From the NCBI RefSeq assembly GCF_037042795.1, contig NC_089646.1, positions 152,213,601 to 152,277,600 on the forward strand: DNA of 64,000 nucleotides, written 5' to 3'. The stretch comes from Molothrus aeneus. Lineage: Eukaryota; Chordata; Aves; Passeriformes; Icteridae. Below the pieces are notes generated by a model. It did no database searches. It worked only from the letters and a program-made list of their open reading frames with translations, and had not been told where the DNA came from. Made by a program: the position numbers and the translations under genes. This document shows, in pieces, positions 52,521-63,492 of the stretch; position 1 is the stretch's first letter, and the number at the start of each line of letters is the position of its first letter.

Positions 52521-53771
52521 TTAAGTCTGTGGATGTGTTTCCACTCAGCTGTGCCTGATATAATCCAGTTTTTAGATGCAACACTGGCACGTCCAGTGGG
52601 ACATCTGCAGGTCCAGGGATGGGGCATCCCCAATTTCTCTGGAGAGGGAGTTGGTCAGATCTCATTGACATCCCTTGGCTTTGCCATTTCCTGGTTTTTC
52701 CAGCAAATCCTTAAGGAAAATGGATTGTTCCTCCAGGCCATCTGGAGCAGATTCCCACCAGTCCATAGAGAAGAGCTCACCATCACTAAACAGGTGGGAA
52801 AACCGGGATTCAAGGGTTTGACCAAGGGTGGCTTGACCAAGGACTCAAACAGCAGAACCAGCACATCCCAAATCCTCTTCCCTCATTCCCCATTTTTCCA
52901 TTCCCCTGAGTCTCCTGCCTTTCCCAAAGAGCTGTGTTTGAAGAAACCCCCCCTTCCCCAGGAGTCCTCCTACCTCTCCAAAAGCTTGATTAGCTGGACT
53001 TGCACTTCCAAGGGTTTTGTTGGACTCCTCCAGCTCAGGAGGGAGCCCAGACCACTCCACAGCCTCAAACAACTTCTTGATGTTCAATTCCCCAATTTCC
53101 CAGGGCTGAATCCACCTTGAAATTGGTGTCTAAAACCTCTCTTTGCAAGCAGCCAGGAAGGGGCTTAGGAGGAGGAGGGGAGGCGGAAGGGAAAAGAAAT
53201 TAGATCCATTTTCCACGAGGAGAAGAATTAAAAGGAAAATTTCAGCCTCGGGAGCAGAATAATGGAGCTGTGGCTGGCAAATACTCTGTTGTGAAGGAGC
53301 AGGGAGGAGAGGTAAAACAGGGAGCAGGGATGTGAGATATGCTGGGATTAGGGAAAAGACTCCAGCAGGAAACTTGGCATCTTCCCAGGTCAGTCCTGGC
53401 CAAGGTCAAAATCCAAAATCTGGGGGGAGGCTCTGGTAAGATTTCTTGGCAGGGAGTGCAGGAATACGGGAGAAATTTAACCACAGCCAGAAGAAATATT
53501 AAAAAGACGTTTTTTCCATGTTCTCCCACTATGTGGGGATCTGGGGATGGGCTCTTCCCATGGGGAGGGTCACAGAGTCTCCTGGGATGAGGGGTACTCC
53601 TATTTCAAGCTCAAGGGATGAGGTTTCCATGAAATGGTGGGGGGAGGAAGCAGGATTTTATCCAAAGTGTGCTCTCCTCAAAGATAACTCTGTCACTGAA
53701 GGAGACAATTTCAGCTCTGTCCAGAGATAAACAAGAGCAACATCCCCTAAAATCAGAGCTGGATTGATAAC
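52521..53771. other. Unique noncoding DNA
   Basis: No gene is recognised. The plus-strand frame 52533-53120 (195 codons) has no recognisable domain. Purine-rich DNA lies at 53155-53205 (AGGAGGAGGGGAGGCGG). Confidence 0.35.
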
Positions 53772-53848
53772 GAATCATGGAATGGTTTGGATTGGGAGGG
53801 GTCTTAAGGATCATCTAATCCCAAGCCCTCTGCCCATGAGCAGGGATA
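53772..53848 (-). mobile_element. CR1 terminal tail, minus strand
   Basis: GAATCATGGAATGGTTTGG, ATTGGGAGGGGTCTTAAGG, ATCATCTAATCCCAAGCCC and CCATGAGCAGGG. Only the terminal 75 bp is present. Confidence 0.88.
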
Positions 53849-54976
53849 AGAGATCAGGAAGGGGATTGTTTGCTGGTGGGACCCAGGGACATTAATGTCA
53901 CTGCCAGGCCATGGCTTTTCCTCAATTCTCCTCAAAAAACCCTGGCAGAAAGGGTGGATTGGCAGCATCTTCAAAGCTGGGAGCTTGTCCTTCATCCAGC
54001 CCTGCTGAAGGCAGGGAAAACACCGAATTTCTGCATTCCCAGCAAGGGCAGACTCCAAATCTTTTGGGATTTATGGACTAATTGGAGGTGATAATTGGAA
54101 AGGATCTGAGCTAGATACCAGCACTACCTGGTTTTCATGGAAATCACCCCATTTCAGAGGAAAAGCTGCCTCTCCCTCCTCTTTTTCCCCCCTTTCCTCC
54201 CCCCATCAGCTGCTCCAAGCTTGACAGGGACAGGTCAGTCCGTCCGTCACCGCTAATCCTTGGATACTTTTAGTGTCACTCTAATGACAGCACCTCTGCC
54301 AAGCCAAGGAGCCTTGGCAATAAAAGCCTCTTAAGGGCAGCAGCCCCCTCTGAGCAAAGTGGTTTGCCCTTTCCTGGGGTTTTTCCTTTCCCCCAGAAAT
54401 GGCATCTCTCCGATTAGTCCTGCTGCCCGTGACAAGAATCAGATGGGAAACCTTCCACTTTCTGATGCATTAAAGCCCTTCCCAGGAAGCGCAGAGCTCA
54501 CCCCCATCATCCTCCCTCCCACCTTTCCTTTCCATTCCACATGGGAGATGCTCTCTGGAGCATCCAGGGTGGTTTGATTTATTCCCACACATTTTTGTGG
54601 GTTTTGGGATGTTGGGGATCTGTGGTGCTTCACACCATGGAAATCCAGCCGTAGCTTCTATAAAAGAGATTCCAGATCCACCCAAATTGGGAAGTTCCAG
54701 GTTGTCCCTGTTTTTCAGGGGAAAAGGATTAGACGGTGCAAAATATCCATTCCTTGCCCATTGGCTTTGGGAGCAGGAACTGGGAATATTTAATGGAGAA
54801 ATACCTGGAGTGGATGTTAGCCCCAAATACAATCTTTTTGCCACCTATATTCCCAAGAAAAAAACAGTCAGCTGGCAACTGTTTTTCCAAACCTCTGTCT
54901 CCACTGGGATTTGGCTGTTTCAGTGCTTGGTTTGCTCCCACCAGAAGGCAAATGTCACTGAGAGACAGCAGAAAAT
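53849..54976. other. Unique noncoding DNA, conserved-looking at 54200-54360
   Basis: No gene is recognised. Positions 54200-54360 are CR1-free. They contain GTCCGTCCGTCACCGC, TAATCCTTGGATACTTTTAG, CACTCTAATGACAGC, the inverted repeat GCCAAGG-AG-CCTTGGC (54303-54318) and CAATAAAAGCCTCTTAAGGG. Confidence 0.3.
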
Positions 54977-55125
54977 CAAGGAATCATGGAATGGTTTGTG
55001 TTAGAACAGATCCTAAAGATCACCCCACTCCAACCCCTGGGCAGGGACCCATTCCCATATCCCAGGTTGCTCCAAGCCTTGTCCAACCTGGCCTGGAACA
55101 CTTCCAGGCATGCAGAATCCACAGA
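54977..55125 (-). mobile_element. CR1 3' end, minus strand
   Basis: CAAGGAATCATGGAATGG, TATCCCAGGTTGCTCCAAGC, CTTGTCCAACCTGGCCTGG and ACACTTCCAGGCATGC. The minus strand keeps CLEVFQARLDKAWSNLG. The 5' truncation is within the RT tail. Confidence 0.93.
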
Positions 55126-56159
55126 GAATCCTCTGGGACTGGATGTGAACCATACAGGATGATGTTTCTGTGGCTGGGGTGGCAATCCAGGGCTTCCAAC
55201 CAGCTGTCCCATCCTAATTCTATGCCGAGCCCTCTGCTCCTTCATCAAGGGAGCCAGGATGCCATTCCCACTCTGGAGCTGCACTGCAGCCCTGGGATTG
55301 AGCTGATGAATGAAGTGTGCAATGCAATTAATAATTAATGAGCTCATCTGTGGATTTAGAGGATTCTGTTCTGCTGCAGGCATCGTGGCCTCCATTGGGA
55401 CCTGTTGCATCCAAAGGCAGCATCGCATCCCTAAATCATTCCACCACCTCCACAGCACAGCACAAATCCCAGCTCTCATCATCCTGGGATGCGGGGAGGC
55501 AGCACAAGCTCTGGAATAACTCCACGGCAGCACAGCTCTCCCAGCATTTCCCCTCATTTCCCCTAAATTTGGGGGTGAGGGGAAAAGGTTGAGAGCTCCG
55601 CGTGGTTCTGCTCAGCTCAGCAACTCCAAGAAGTGCACCCTGGGGAAGGCGGGATGCGCAATTCCCGTGCCCTGGCGCGTGTCCCAGGCACTGGAGGGAT
55701 GAAGTCAGCGGGGGCAGATGGATGTGCTGAGAGCTGGAGGCAGCCAGAATGAACTGGAGCGTGGATGAGCCAGAACCAAGAGGCAGGAAGTCCCTAGGAG
55801 TCAGGAAGGGCACAGTGGGAAGCTGGGATTGCATGAGGCAGCCCCAGCCGGGCAGGGAATTGCGACGGGATGTGCAACTCATTCACTCGGCTCCATGCAA
55901 GGCTTTGGGAAGGTTTCATGCTCTCCCACTGGAAAATAATTTCACCGAACTTCCTGAGGGAAGGAAGTGAACCCTGACACAGGGCTCTGTCAGGGTTCAG
56001 GCAGTGGCAGGGAATGGGTTCAGGATTTGGGATCCAGTCGCTGTTCAATCATCAGTGCAGTCCCTGGGAAGGCACGGAGCAGCTCCACGAGCTGATTCCC
56101 AAATGTTCCTAAGAATAGCTCTGCATAAACCATGGGACAAGAGGCCATTCTCAATAGTC
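55126..56159. other. Unique noncoding DNA
   Basis: No gene is recognised. Positions 55290-55345 are AT-rich (CAATGCAATTAATAATTAAT, GAGCTCATC). The antisense frame 54976-55557 is only partly CR1, with no domain in the remainder. Confidence 0.35.
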
Positions 56160-56770
56160 AAGGAATCATTGAATCATTTCCATTAGAAAATATCCCAAAG
56201 ATTCAACTGATCCCCCAGCACTGCCCAGGCCACCACTAAACCATGTCCCCACGTGCCACATCAGCACAGGTGTTAAATCCAGCCAGGAGCTCCACCACTG
56301 CCTTGGGAAGATGTGCCAGGGCTGGACAACCCTTTCCATGAAGAATTTTTTCCTGATAGCCAAGCTAAACTTCCCCTGGCACAACTTGAACCCATTTCCT
56401 GTTGTCCTGTCCCTGTTCCCTGGGAGCAGAGCTCTGCCTGGCTCCACCCTCCTGTCAGGGAGTTGTGCAGAGCCAGAAGTCCCCTCCGAGCCTCCTTTAC
56501 TCCAGGTTGAGCTCCCCCAGCTCCCTCAGCCACTCCTGGTTCTCCAGACCCTTTCCCAGCTCTGTTGCATTCCCTGGGCACACTCCAGCTCCTCAATGGC
56601 TTTATTGTCCTGAGAAGCCCAAAACTGATCCCAGGGTTTGAGGTGTGGCCTCAGCAGTGCCAGCACACGGGGGGACAATCCCTGCCCTGTTTCTGTTGTC
56701 GCCCTGTGGTTGATACAGGGCAGGTGGCACTGGCCTTCTTGGCCACTACTTTGGGAGGACTCCAGGAAGG
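56160..56770 (-). mobile_element. CR1 3' part, about 610 bp, minus strand
   Basis: CAAGGAATCATTGAATC marks the 3' end. The copy includes AGCACTGCCCAGGCCACCAC, TTTCCATGAAGAATTTTTTC, GGAGCAGAGCTCTGCC, GAGCCTCCTTTACTCC, CAGGGTTTGAGGTGTGGCC and CTGGCCTTCTTGGCCAC. It reaches upstream into sequence between the RT domain and the C-terminal tail. The minus strand keeps TGNGFKLCQGKFSLAIRKKF. It is one of the longest copies, disrupted by stops. Confidence 0.94.
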
Positions 56771-58130
56771 ATCTGTCCAGGAAACTGAGACCAAGCAATC
56801 CAAGCTTTGTGGGGGTGGAAGGAAACTGAGGAGCCAAAGAGGGAATGAGGAATTCGAGGTGATGCAGGATAAGAGGCAGGTCTGGCTTGGGGATCACCAC
56901 AAGGACAAGGGAGAGGAAAGCACTGAGCTTTTGTTTTAGCAGGGAATGGAAATTCCCAAGTCCCAGAAATTATCCCGGCATCCCCTCACACAAGCTCCTC
57001 TCAACACATCCAGGAAACTCCCAGATTTCCTTGGATCCTGCTTTTGTTTCCATCTTTCTGCATGGTGTGTCTCCCATGCAGTCAATTAGAGCTGTGGATC
57101 AATTAAGCATTAATGGGCAAGGGAGATAAATGGCTCGGATGGGCAATCCCAGGGTTTGGAAGTGGAAATTCCCTGGTGTTGATTCACATGGATTCTCCTC
57201 TTTTTCATGCCTGATTGGATGCCTGACCTAGGTCCAAGGTGCCATGGAATTTGCAGTGGGGCTGATTTTCCATGATTTCCCTGATTTTCATTCAGATTCC
57301 ATGAGGAGACACATTTGATCCCTTCTCTCCTCTTCCACATCCTCCCTAACTCATTCCCGGCAATTTTTCAGATCAGGAAAAGCTTTATGAGGCGAAAAGA
57401 AGCTGAACAAATTCCTGCTTTTCTGACCCCAAAAGACAAGGATTTGGAGATGCTCATCCACATCGGCTCTTTCCAATGAAAGCCCAGACAAGGAAATGCG
57501 TGTTTTAATTTCCATGTGGATATTTGGATATTAAACGATCCTTTCCTGTCTGGAATGAGTTTCCACTTTTGGATTCCTTACTAATTGGGAGATTGAAGGG
57601 GGAAGGTCAGGTGGAAAGGATAAAAGAAATCTCCATCAAGAATTCCACTCACAGCACAAATCCCTGTGCTTTGCTGCCTTTTCCCACCTCGTGGGATCAT
57701 CGCTGCTCCAAGCCTGTGCAGACACAGATCCCCAGGATTGGGGCAGGATGGGAACACCAACTCCTGAATCCTTTTGGGGACAAATTTTGCAGCTCTAGTG
57801 ACCCCATAACTCAGCTACATCAATTTCAATGAGGTATCCTGGTCAGGAGCCTTTTTGGGTGTCTGGTGTCACTCCTGAGTTCAGCAGTTTCTGACCATCT
57901 TTTTCTAGGAAGGTCCTAATTTTGGCCCTAAATTTATTCCCAAGATAAGGGGATTTAAAATATCTGTGATTTTTAATGATTTAGTGTTTTATTTATCCAC
58001 ATTTCCCTTGTCTTGGGGGCACCTGGACACTGAATTTGCAGCCTGGGCAGGCAAGAAAAGACAGTGAAAGGAAAATCATGTCCTGCTTCATCCCCGTTTT
58101 TTCCATGCCCTGAAACCCTCATGCAGAAAC
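56771..58130. other. Unique noncoding DNA
   Basis: No gene or known repeat is recognised. AT-rich words at 57080-57120 (CAGTCAATTAGAGC, GATCAATTAAGCATTAATGG) resemble the other candidate element cores but are isolated. Confidence 0.35.
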
Positions 58131-58196
58131 TCTTCCTTCCCCTCCACATTCCTCCTTCTCCTCCTCCTCCTCCTCCTCTCTCTCTCCCTCCAGCTG
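58131..58196. repeat. (TCC)n/(TC)n pyrimidine tract
   Basis: CTTCCTTCCCCTCCAC, then TCTCCTCCTCCTCCTCCTCC, TCTCTCTCTCCC, is nearly pure pyrimidine on the plus strand. Confidence 0.92.
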
Positions 58197-58359
58197 CTCG
58201 AGAAATTCAAACCTTCTTCCTATTAGGAAGAAAAAAGGGTTTGCTCTCAGGTTGAAAGGAAAAGCAAAGGAATGGGTAAAAGGGGTTTAAATTGGAGTTT
58301 TATGGATATTTCTCCCTCTCCCTCCTTTGTGAGAGCATTAAACTTTTCTTTCGTTAAAA

Positions 58360-58428
58360 ACCAAGAGGATGGGAAAGGGAAAGGAGAGGGGAGAAGGGAA
58401 AGAGAAGGTGGAGGGGGGAAAAAAAAAG
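58360..58428. repeat. Polypurine tract, about 65 nt
   Basis: Almost entirely purine on the plus strand: AAGGAGAGGGGAGAAGGGAA, AGAGAAGG, GGAGGGGGG, then A9. One T interrupts the main run near 58409. A triplex-forming (H-DNA) potential is plausible but untested. Confidence 0.85.
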
Positions 58429-58429
58429 C

Positions 58430-58740
58430 CCTCAGATATTCATGTGTGACACAGCTCAAGGCGGCGAGACGCGCGGCTGATTTGCTTAATGCTGACAGGT
58501 CTTTCTTCTTCTTGGAAAGAAAACACAGCGGGGATCCTAAAATGTGCCGTGTAAAGGTCCATGGCAGGAGCATTTCCAGCATTTCCAGCATTTCCAATCT
58601 TCCGCGGTGACGCTGCGGGCCAGGTAATTCACACAGGGAAAAATAACACAAAAAGTTCTTCGCTAAGCACCCATTAAGCCGCTGCCTATGGAAATGTGGA
58701 GGCCAAAGCTGGTACAAAGCGTCGGGAATGTGTGAGCTGG
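58430..58740. other. Candidate conserved noncoding segment with CpG
   Basis: CR1-free. It includes CAGATATTCATGTGTGACAC, GGCGGCGAGACGCGCGGCTG, ATTTGCTTAATGCTGACAGG and CTTCCGCGGTGACGCTGCGG. A 9-bp word, AGCATTTCC, is repeated about three times at 58569-58597. Flanking purine tracts make a 269-codon frame on the minus strand (58247-59056) that is rejected as a gene. Confidence 0.35.
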
Positions 58741-60054
58741 GTGAGATTCCATGTGAATTCCGAGCCTGCCCGAGAGGGGCAGGAAAAAAAAGGGAGAAAA
58801 GAGGGATAAATAGGAGTGGCAAAGCCAGGAGGGGTGGAGAGAAAGGAAAGACAAAGAGACAGGGGGGGAGGCTGAAAGCCAGGAGAGAAAATAAAGGTGA
58901 GGGTGGGGATAAAGGGTGATCCCCATAGTCCTGGGAGCAGAGAATTGGGAGAATTTGGGAGGTGGGATTGTTTGTGACCCCCATCCTCCGACCAGCCTGA
59001 TGGTGCTCCCTGTTACGGTTATCCCAAGGGATTGCACATCCACCTTTCCCACTCATCCAAGAGCAGGGTGTGTCCCAAGGACATCAACGCACAAAGCTGG
59101 ACCCAGCTGATGGTCCCTGGTGCTGGGATGGCTGAGATGTTCTCCAGGGCACCCTCCCAGCTGCAGGTGGGGCAGTGGCGATGGCTGGATTGTCGCCTGT
59201 CCTAGGGGAATATCATTCCCTCTATTCCCCTCTCCACACCTTGGCAGCTCCCAGTTGCAGGGTCAGCACCTGCATCCGGTTCCAGGTGTTCAATCTCTGC
59301 TCTGAGAGATAAAAAAGGAGTCAAAAATAGGTCAGACCTCAGGGTGATGCAAAAGCAGCACCTGGGGACACTTTGGGCAGAGGACGTGTCCTTCCTAGAG
59401 CCACCAAAGGAATAAAAGCACAAAAAAATCCTGTTTTTCATGGAATTTGTCTCACACCCACCATGTGAACGTTGCTTCTAAGGCATCTTCATCTGAGACA
59501 GAGACCCCAAGACCCTTTTTGCTTCCTAACAAGACCAGAAAAGGAAATCTGGGGTCTTAAAGGGAACCTTGTTCAGACAAATCTTCCCTACCTGACATCA
59601 ATTATCCCACTTCTCATACTGCTCCCAATGGAAAAACAAAAGGAGCTTTTCCAGTCCCATCTCCAACAGCTCCTGGACACAGGGTCCAGGGCTCACAGGC
59701 CTTGGGCCAGGTGACATTCAGATGCCACCACCAAAGGATCCATGAAGGACCCAGAGAGCAGGTCCTGGAATTAGCAACTGGGTCTCTTTTGGGAGAGTCT
59801 GGACAGACCAGGAGAAGCAAGAAGCTCTGGAAGATGTCCCACCATGGGAATGTTGTGGTGGGTCCCATATTTGACCCTATGTTCTCTCATTCCTCAAAGA
59901 GACATGAAGCAGAAAATTCCAGAGGCCACCTTGGCCATTCCCTTCCTGGATGCCACTCTTCATCAGCAATGCCTGATGAATCCCCTGGTTTTCCAAACAC
60001 TTTTACTCCCCAAGGGAGGGGACATGGATTTCAGTCCAGGATTAAAAGAGGGGA
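58741..60054. other. Unique noncoding DNA, purine-rich at 58785-58910
   Basis: No gene is recognised. The purine-rich part includes GGAAAAAAAAGGGAGAAAAG and GAGAGAAAGGAAAGAC. The plus-strand frame 59702-60331 (209 codons) begins in unique DNA and ends in CR1. No domain is recognised in its first part. Confidence 0.35.
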
Positions 60055-60585
60055 TTCTGACCCTCTGCACTGCTCAGGTGAGGCCTCACCTGCAGAGCTG
60101 CATCCAGCTCTGGGTTCCCCAGCTCAGGAAGGACATGGAGATGTTGGAGTGAGTCTCGAGGAGGCACCAACAGGATCAGAGGGATGGAGCAGATCTGCTG
60201 TGAGAAAAGACGGAGAGAATTGGGATTGTTCATCCTGGAGTGATGTAATTGTGGCTTTCCAGTGCCTGAAGAAGCCAAAAAAGATGGGAAGAGATAATTT
60301 TCAGGAGCCTGGGTTGACAGGACAGGGGTGAACAGCTTCAAACTGAAAGAGGAGAAATTTAGGTTCGATTTACAGAAGGAATTCTTCCCTGTGAGGGTGG
60401 GGAGGCCCTGGCACAGGGTGCCCAGAGGAGCTGTGGCTGCTCCATCCCTGGAAGTGTTCAAGGCAAGGTTGGACAGGGCTTGGAGCAACCTGGGATAGTG
60501 GAAGGTGTCCCTGCCCATGGCAGGGGAGTTTGTACTGGAGGATCCTTAAGGTCTCTTTCAACCCAAACCATTCCATGATAAACCA
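60055..60585 (+). mobile_element. CR1 3' end, about 530 bp, plus strand
   Basis: The copy starts at CTGCACTGCTCAGGTGAGGC and continues GCATCCAGCTCTGGGTTCCC, AGGAAGGACATGGAGATG, GATCAGAGGGATGGAGCAG and GGGGAGGCCCTGGCACAGG. It ends AACCCAAACCATTCCATGAT. It corresponds to the final quarter of ORF2 plus the tail. Its start point is the furthest upstream of the plus-strand copies with ATTCCATG tails. Confidence 0.95.
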
Positions 60586-62444
60586 CAAAGGGGTGGTGGG
60601 GACTCATCGGGTCCCTGAAGGAGAGTGAGCAAGTTCCCACCCTGGTTCCTCCTCTTCCAATAACTCATTTTTCCATGTCTTCATTCCCAGTCCCTCTAAA
60701 GTGGGGGTTATGGTGTTGATCTCCTTCATCCAGTGCTTGGGAATGATGGAGAGGTTGATGGTGGCTCCTGCTTGATGCTCATGCAGAAGGATAAATGGTG
60801 AGATCTCGGGATTCAGGAATGTGACCATGTGGCCATTCCCAATTGTTTGGTTAATGCTTCCCAAATTTTTTGTGCCACTCATTTAATCCTTGGAGGGAGA
60901 GAGTAGAGGAGAGAAAGGCAGACTCACTCGTCTTGAAGTGTCACAGCAGGAGAACAACAGGGACAATCCGGAATATGGGAAGTCATGGCTGATAAGAGGA
61001 TTTTTTTTCCCAATGAGCAGGATCCCAGAGAGGCTGAGGGGTCTCTTCTCCTTGGAGACAACCTGAGCACAACAAGACAAGGTTGGAATTGACTGCTTGG
61101 AAAACAGCTCCTTGTCCTTCCCAGGATCTTTTGCCAAGCTCTGGGTCCCTCCTGTTTCCCTTCTGGGAAAGCCAAAGGGACAGTGAAGAGCTTTGAGAAT
61201 TTTTTTTCCCCCTGGAATTACCCAAGACTGCAGCATCCTGATCCTTTTTTTGGCCTGGGTCTCTCCCATCCTTCCCTCCCACCATCTCTGACAGACAGAG
61301 GTGAGGTTAAGGCAGAAATATTCAGGGAAAAAACTCTCCTCCAATGTTATTTTGTTTATTAGGTCCACTTAAAGCTCTTCCTGTGGGGAATCTCACCTGG
61401 AAAATTTAAGAGCAAGATGGAGGGAGGGACAGAGGGCTTCTCCAGAGTAAAATTAAATCCTAGAGCAGCCTTGGAGCTGGGGTACACCCTGGACTGGCCA
61501 CGCCTCATGTCACTGCAGGGTTTGGACAGAGGGGACACAGCCTGACAGTCCTTACTGGCATTTTCCCAGTCTTCCCAGTTTCATGGCATGAAGACTGGGA
61601 GCAAGAAGGTGGCATTGCCAAGTGCCCTGATCCCCATTTTCCCCTGGAATTGTGTCAAGCACAGAAACCCAACCTCCCTTCCCTGGTACCAATGGGCACA
61701 GAAGCCGCTTAGAGAAGGACTCGGTCCCTCTGCTCTGCTCCCCTTCCTACACCTCCCACCTTCCCTGCTCCCAGGTAATCAGGGAAATTTCCCATCACTA
61801 TGGAATCAGGTCTCTGGCTGCATCCTACCCCGGTGTCCGCCTTCCCAGTCTCTGATCCCCTCTTTTGAGTGGGAATCCTGGGAGTCCGAGGGGAGGGAAA
61901 TGCCCCTCTTGGCTCAATCCTTCCTCCTCCTCCTGGCTAAAGCAGAGTCCCATGTGGAAATAAGCTCTGCTGCTCCCTCCTTTCTTCCCCGTTTCCCTCC
62001 TCCCCTCCACATCACTCCAGTTGTTTCATCCTTTGAGAACTCTCTGCTTCTCCCTATGGGACCCACTTTAAAAAACAAGGAAGGGGGGAGCTGGGGGGAG
62101 ACAGAAAGAAAACTCCATTGTCTTGTCAAAGGGAATAAGTGAAAAGTTGCAAGTGTCTCTCCGCAGGTTTTGGCTCCTGTGTGTTCTCCTTTCAAACCCT
62201 CACAGCCTCAGGGGCTGTCATTCCTCCTTCATCTCCTTACGGATCGCCCCGTGGATTCCCACCGCTTCCCCTCCCCATCCTCACGGAGCGGGAGCTGCCA
62301 GGCTTTTCACGGCCACCTCCAGCTTGATCCCATTGACAGGTCCCTTCTCATCCCCTCCCTTTTAAAGCGGGGCTCGGGGTCGCTCCCTTCCACCCTTCCC
62401 TCTCCCGTCCTCCCCTCCCTCCTTTGCTTTTCCCAATTTTTCCG
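60586..62444. other. Unique noncoding DNA
   Basis: No gene is recognised. A 10-bp inverted repeat, CCCAGTCTTC (61565-61574) / GAAGACTGGG (61590-61599), is present. Positions 62330-62440 are pyrimidine-rich (CCCTTCCACCCTTCCCTCTC). Several open frames, including 61588-62142 (184 codons, plus), lack any recognisable domain. Confidence 0.35.
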
Positions 62445-62466
62445 TTGTTTTTTTTTTTTTTTTTTT
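62445..62466. repeat. Poly-T run, about 20 nt
   Basis: T-tract between CCGTTG and CTGAGGAG at the end of a pyrimidine-rich stretch. Confidence 0.9.
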
Positions 62467-62474
62467 CTGAGGAG

Positions 62475-62640
62475 CACTGCCGAGGTGCTTGACAAGGCCA
62501 CACGCGGCGGAGTTGGGGCCCAATTAAATAAAAACCCCTCTTTAAGAGCAGCCTTCGTTTAGAGAGTGACATTGGAGCTGTCGGAATATTAACGAGCTCT
62601 TGCCGCCGGAATCCGGCAGCGGTATCGGGAAGCTCCGTGT
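62475..62640. other. Candidate conserved noncoding segment
   Basis: CR1-free, mixing CpG-rich words (CACACGCGGCGGAGTTGG, TTGCCGCCGGAATCCGGC) with AT-rich ones (GGGCCCAATTAAATAAAAAC, TCGGAATATTAACGAGC). It has little of the surrounding repetitive texture. Conservation has not been tested. Confidence 0.3.
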
Positions 62641-63090
62641 GGTGGAGGGGTGCAGGTTTTTGGGATGGTGCCTTCCAGGGTTGGTGTTAAATGGGTGTGC
62701 CAAGCACTGAGTTAAACCAGTTTATCCCAGACAGGGTGGATGGATTTATGTGGGAATGCCAAGGATGTGTCACCCCCCCTTCCCAACAGGCGTCACCCAT
62801 CCGTAGGGAGGCATCATGGTTTTATGATTGAAGCAGGAAAGGGCGGTTCTGCCACCAGCTCTGAGGGTGGCGTTTGTCCCCTGGGTGTCCCAGGGTGCTG
62901 CAGGGTCACAATCCCATCACCTTTCCTCATCCCTGCTGCCAGGAGGGGATTTTTTTGGGACGACCAGCAGCAGAGTAGTTTCCCATGGCTGATGTTCATC
63001 TGGCGTTACTATGGGTGATTCCAAGGATTGGTTTCAAAGCCAGCTGAGGGTTCGGAGTGGAATAAGACAAGATTTGGGGCTAGAAAGATC
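62641..63090. other. Unique noncoding DNA
   Basis: No gene or repeat is recognised. Confidence 0.35.
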
Positions 63091-63290
63091 ATGAGATCCC
63101 AGAACCGTCTGAGTTGGAAAGGACCTTAAAGCTCATCTCATTCCAAACCCACTTCCTGGCACACCTTCCACCATCCCAGGTTGCTCCAAGCTCCATCCAA
63201 CCTGGTCTGGAACACTTCCAGGGATGGGGCATCCACAACTTCCCTGGGCAACTTCTGTCAGCCCCTGGCCACCTCCAAGGTCCCTTTTGT
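63091..63290 (-). mobile_element. CR1 3' end, minus strand
   Basis: GAGTTGGAAAGGACCTTAAA, CCACCATCCCAGGTTGCTCC, CTCCATCCAACCTGGTCTGG and GGGATGGGGCATCCACAAC, then TTCCCTGGGCAAC. The usual CTGCCATGGGCAGGGAC block is shortened to CTGGCAC. Confidence 0.92.
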
Positions 63291-63380
63291 CCTTCCTGTG
63301 TCACTGGGCTGCCCATGGGGTGCAGGGGTGATTCCCAATCCCTGGAAAGAAGAGGTGGAATGGGAAAGAGATAGAAAACA

Positions 63381-63492
63381 AAGGGAAGGGGAAGGGGAAG
63401 GGGAAGGGGAAGGGGAAGGGGAAGGGGAAGGGGAAGGGGAAGGGGAAGGGGAAGGGGAAGGGGAAGGGGAAGGGGAAGGGGAAGGGGAAGGG
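63381..63492. repeat. (GGGGAA)n microsatellite
   Basis: About 18 tandem GGGGAA units form a nearly pure array on the plus strand. It encodes a spurious Gly-Glu or Pro-Phe repeat in open frames. G-quadruplex and triplex potential are both high. The near-perfect units suggest recent expansion, and probably length polymorphism. Confidence 0.97.

Noticed and set aside
52533..53120. 195-codon plus-strand open frame
   Set aside because: No domain, start context or splice signals that I could defend; composition is the same as flanking noncoding DNA.
54736..55338. 200-codon plus-strand open frame
   Set aside because: It runs antisense through a minus-strand CR1 tail and unique DNA; no recognisable domain.
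58247..59056. 269-codon open frame, minus strand
   Set aside because: It is created by purine-rich plus-strand tracts (few stops on the complement), with Pro/Ser/Leu/Phe low complexity. The LEMLEMLEML part comes from a 9-bp DNA repeat, and no family is recognised.
59702..60331. 209-codon plus-strand open frame
   Set aside because: The second half is CR1 and the first half shows no recognisable domain or exon-like boundaries.
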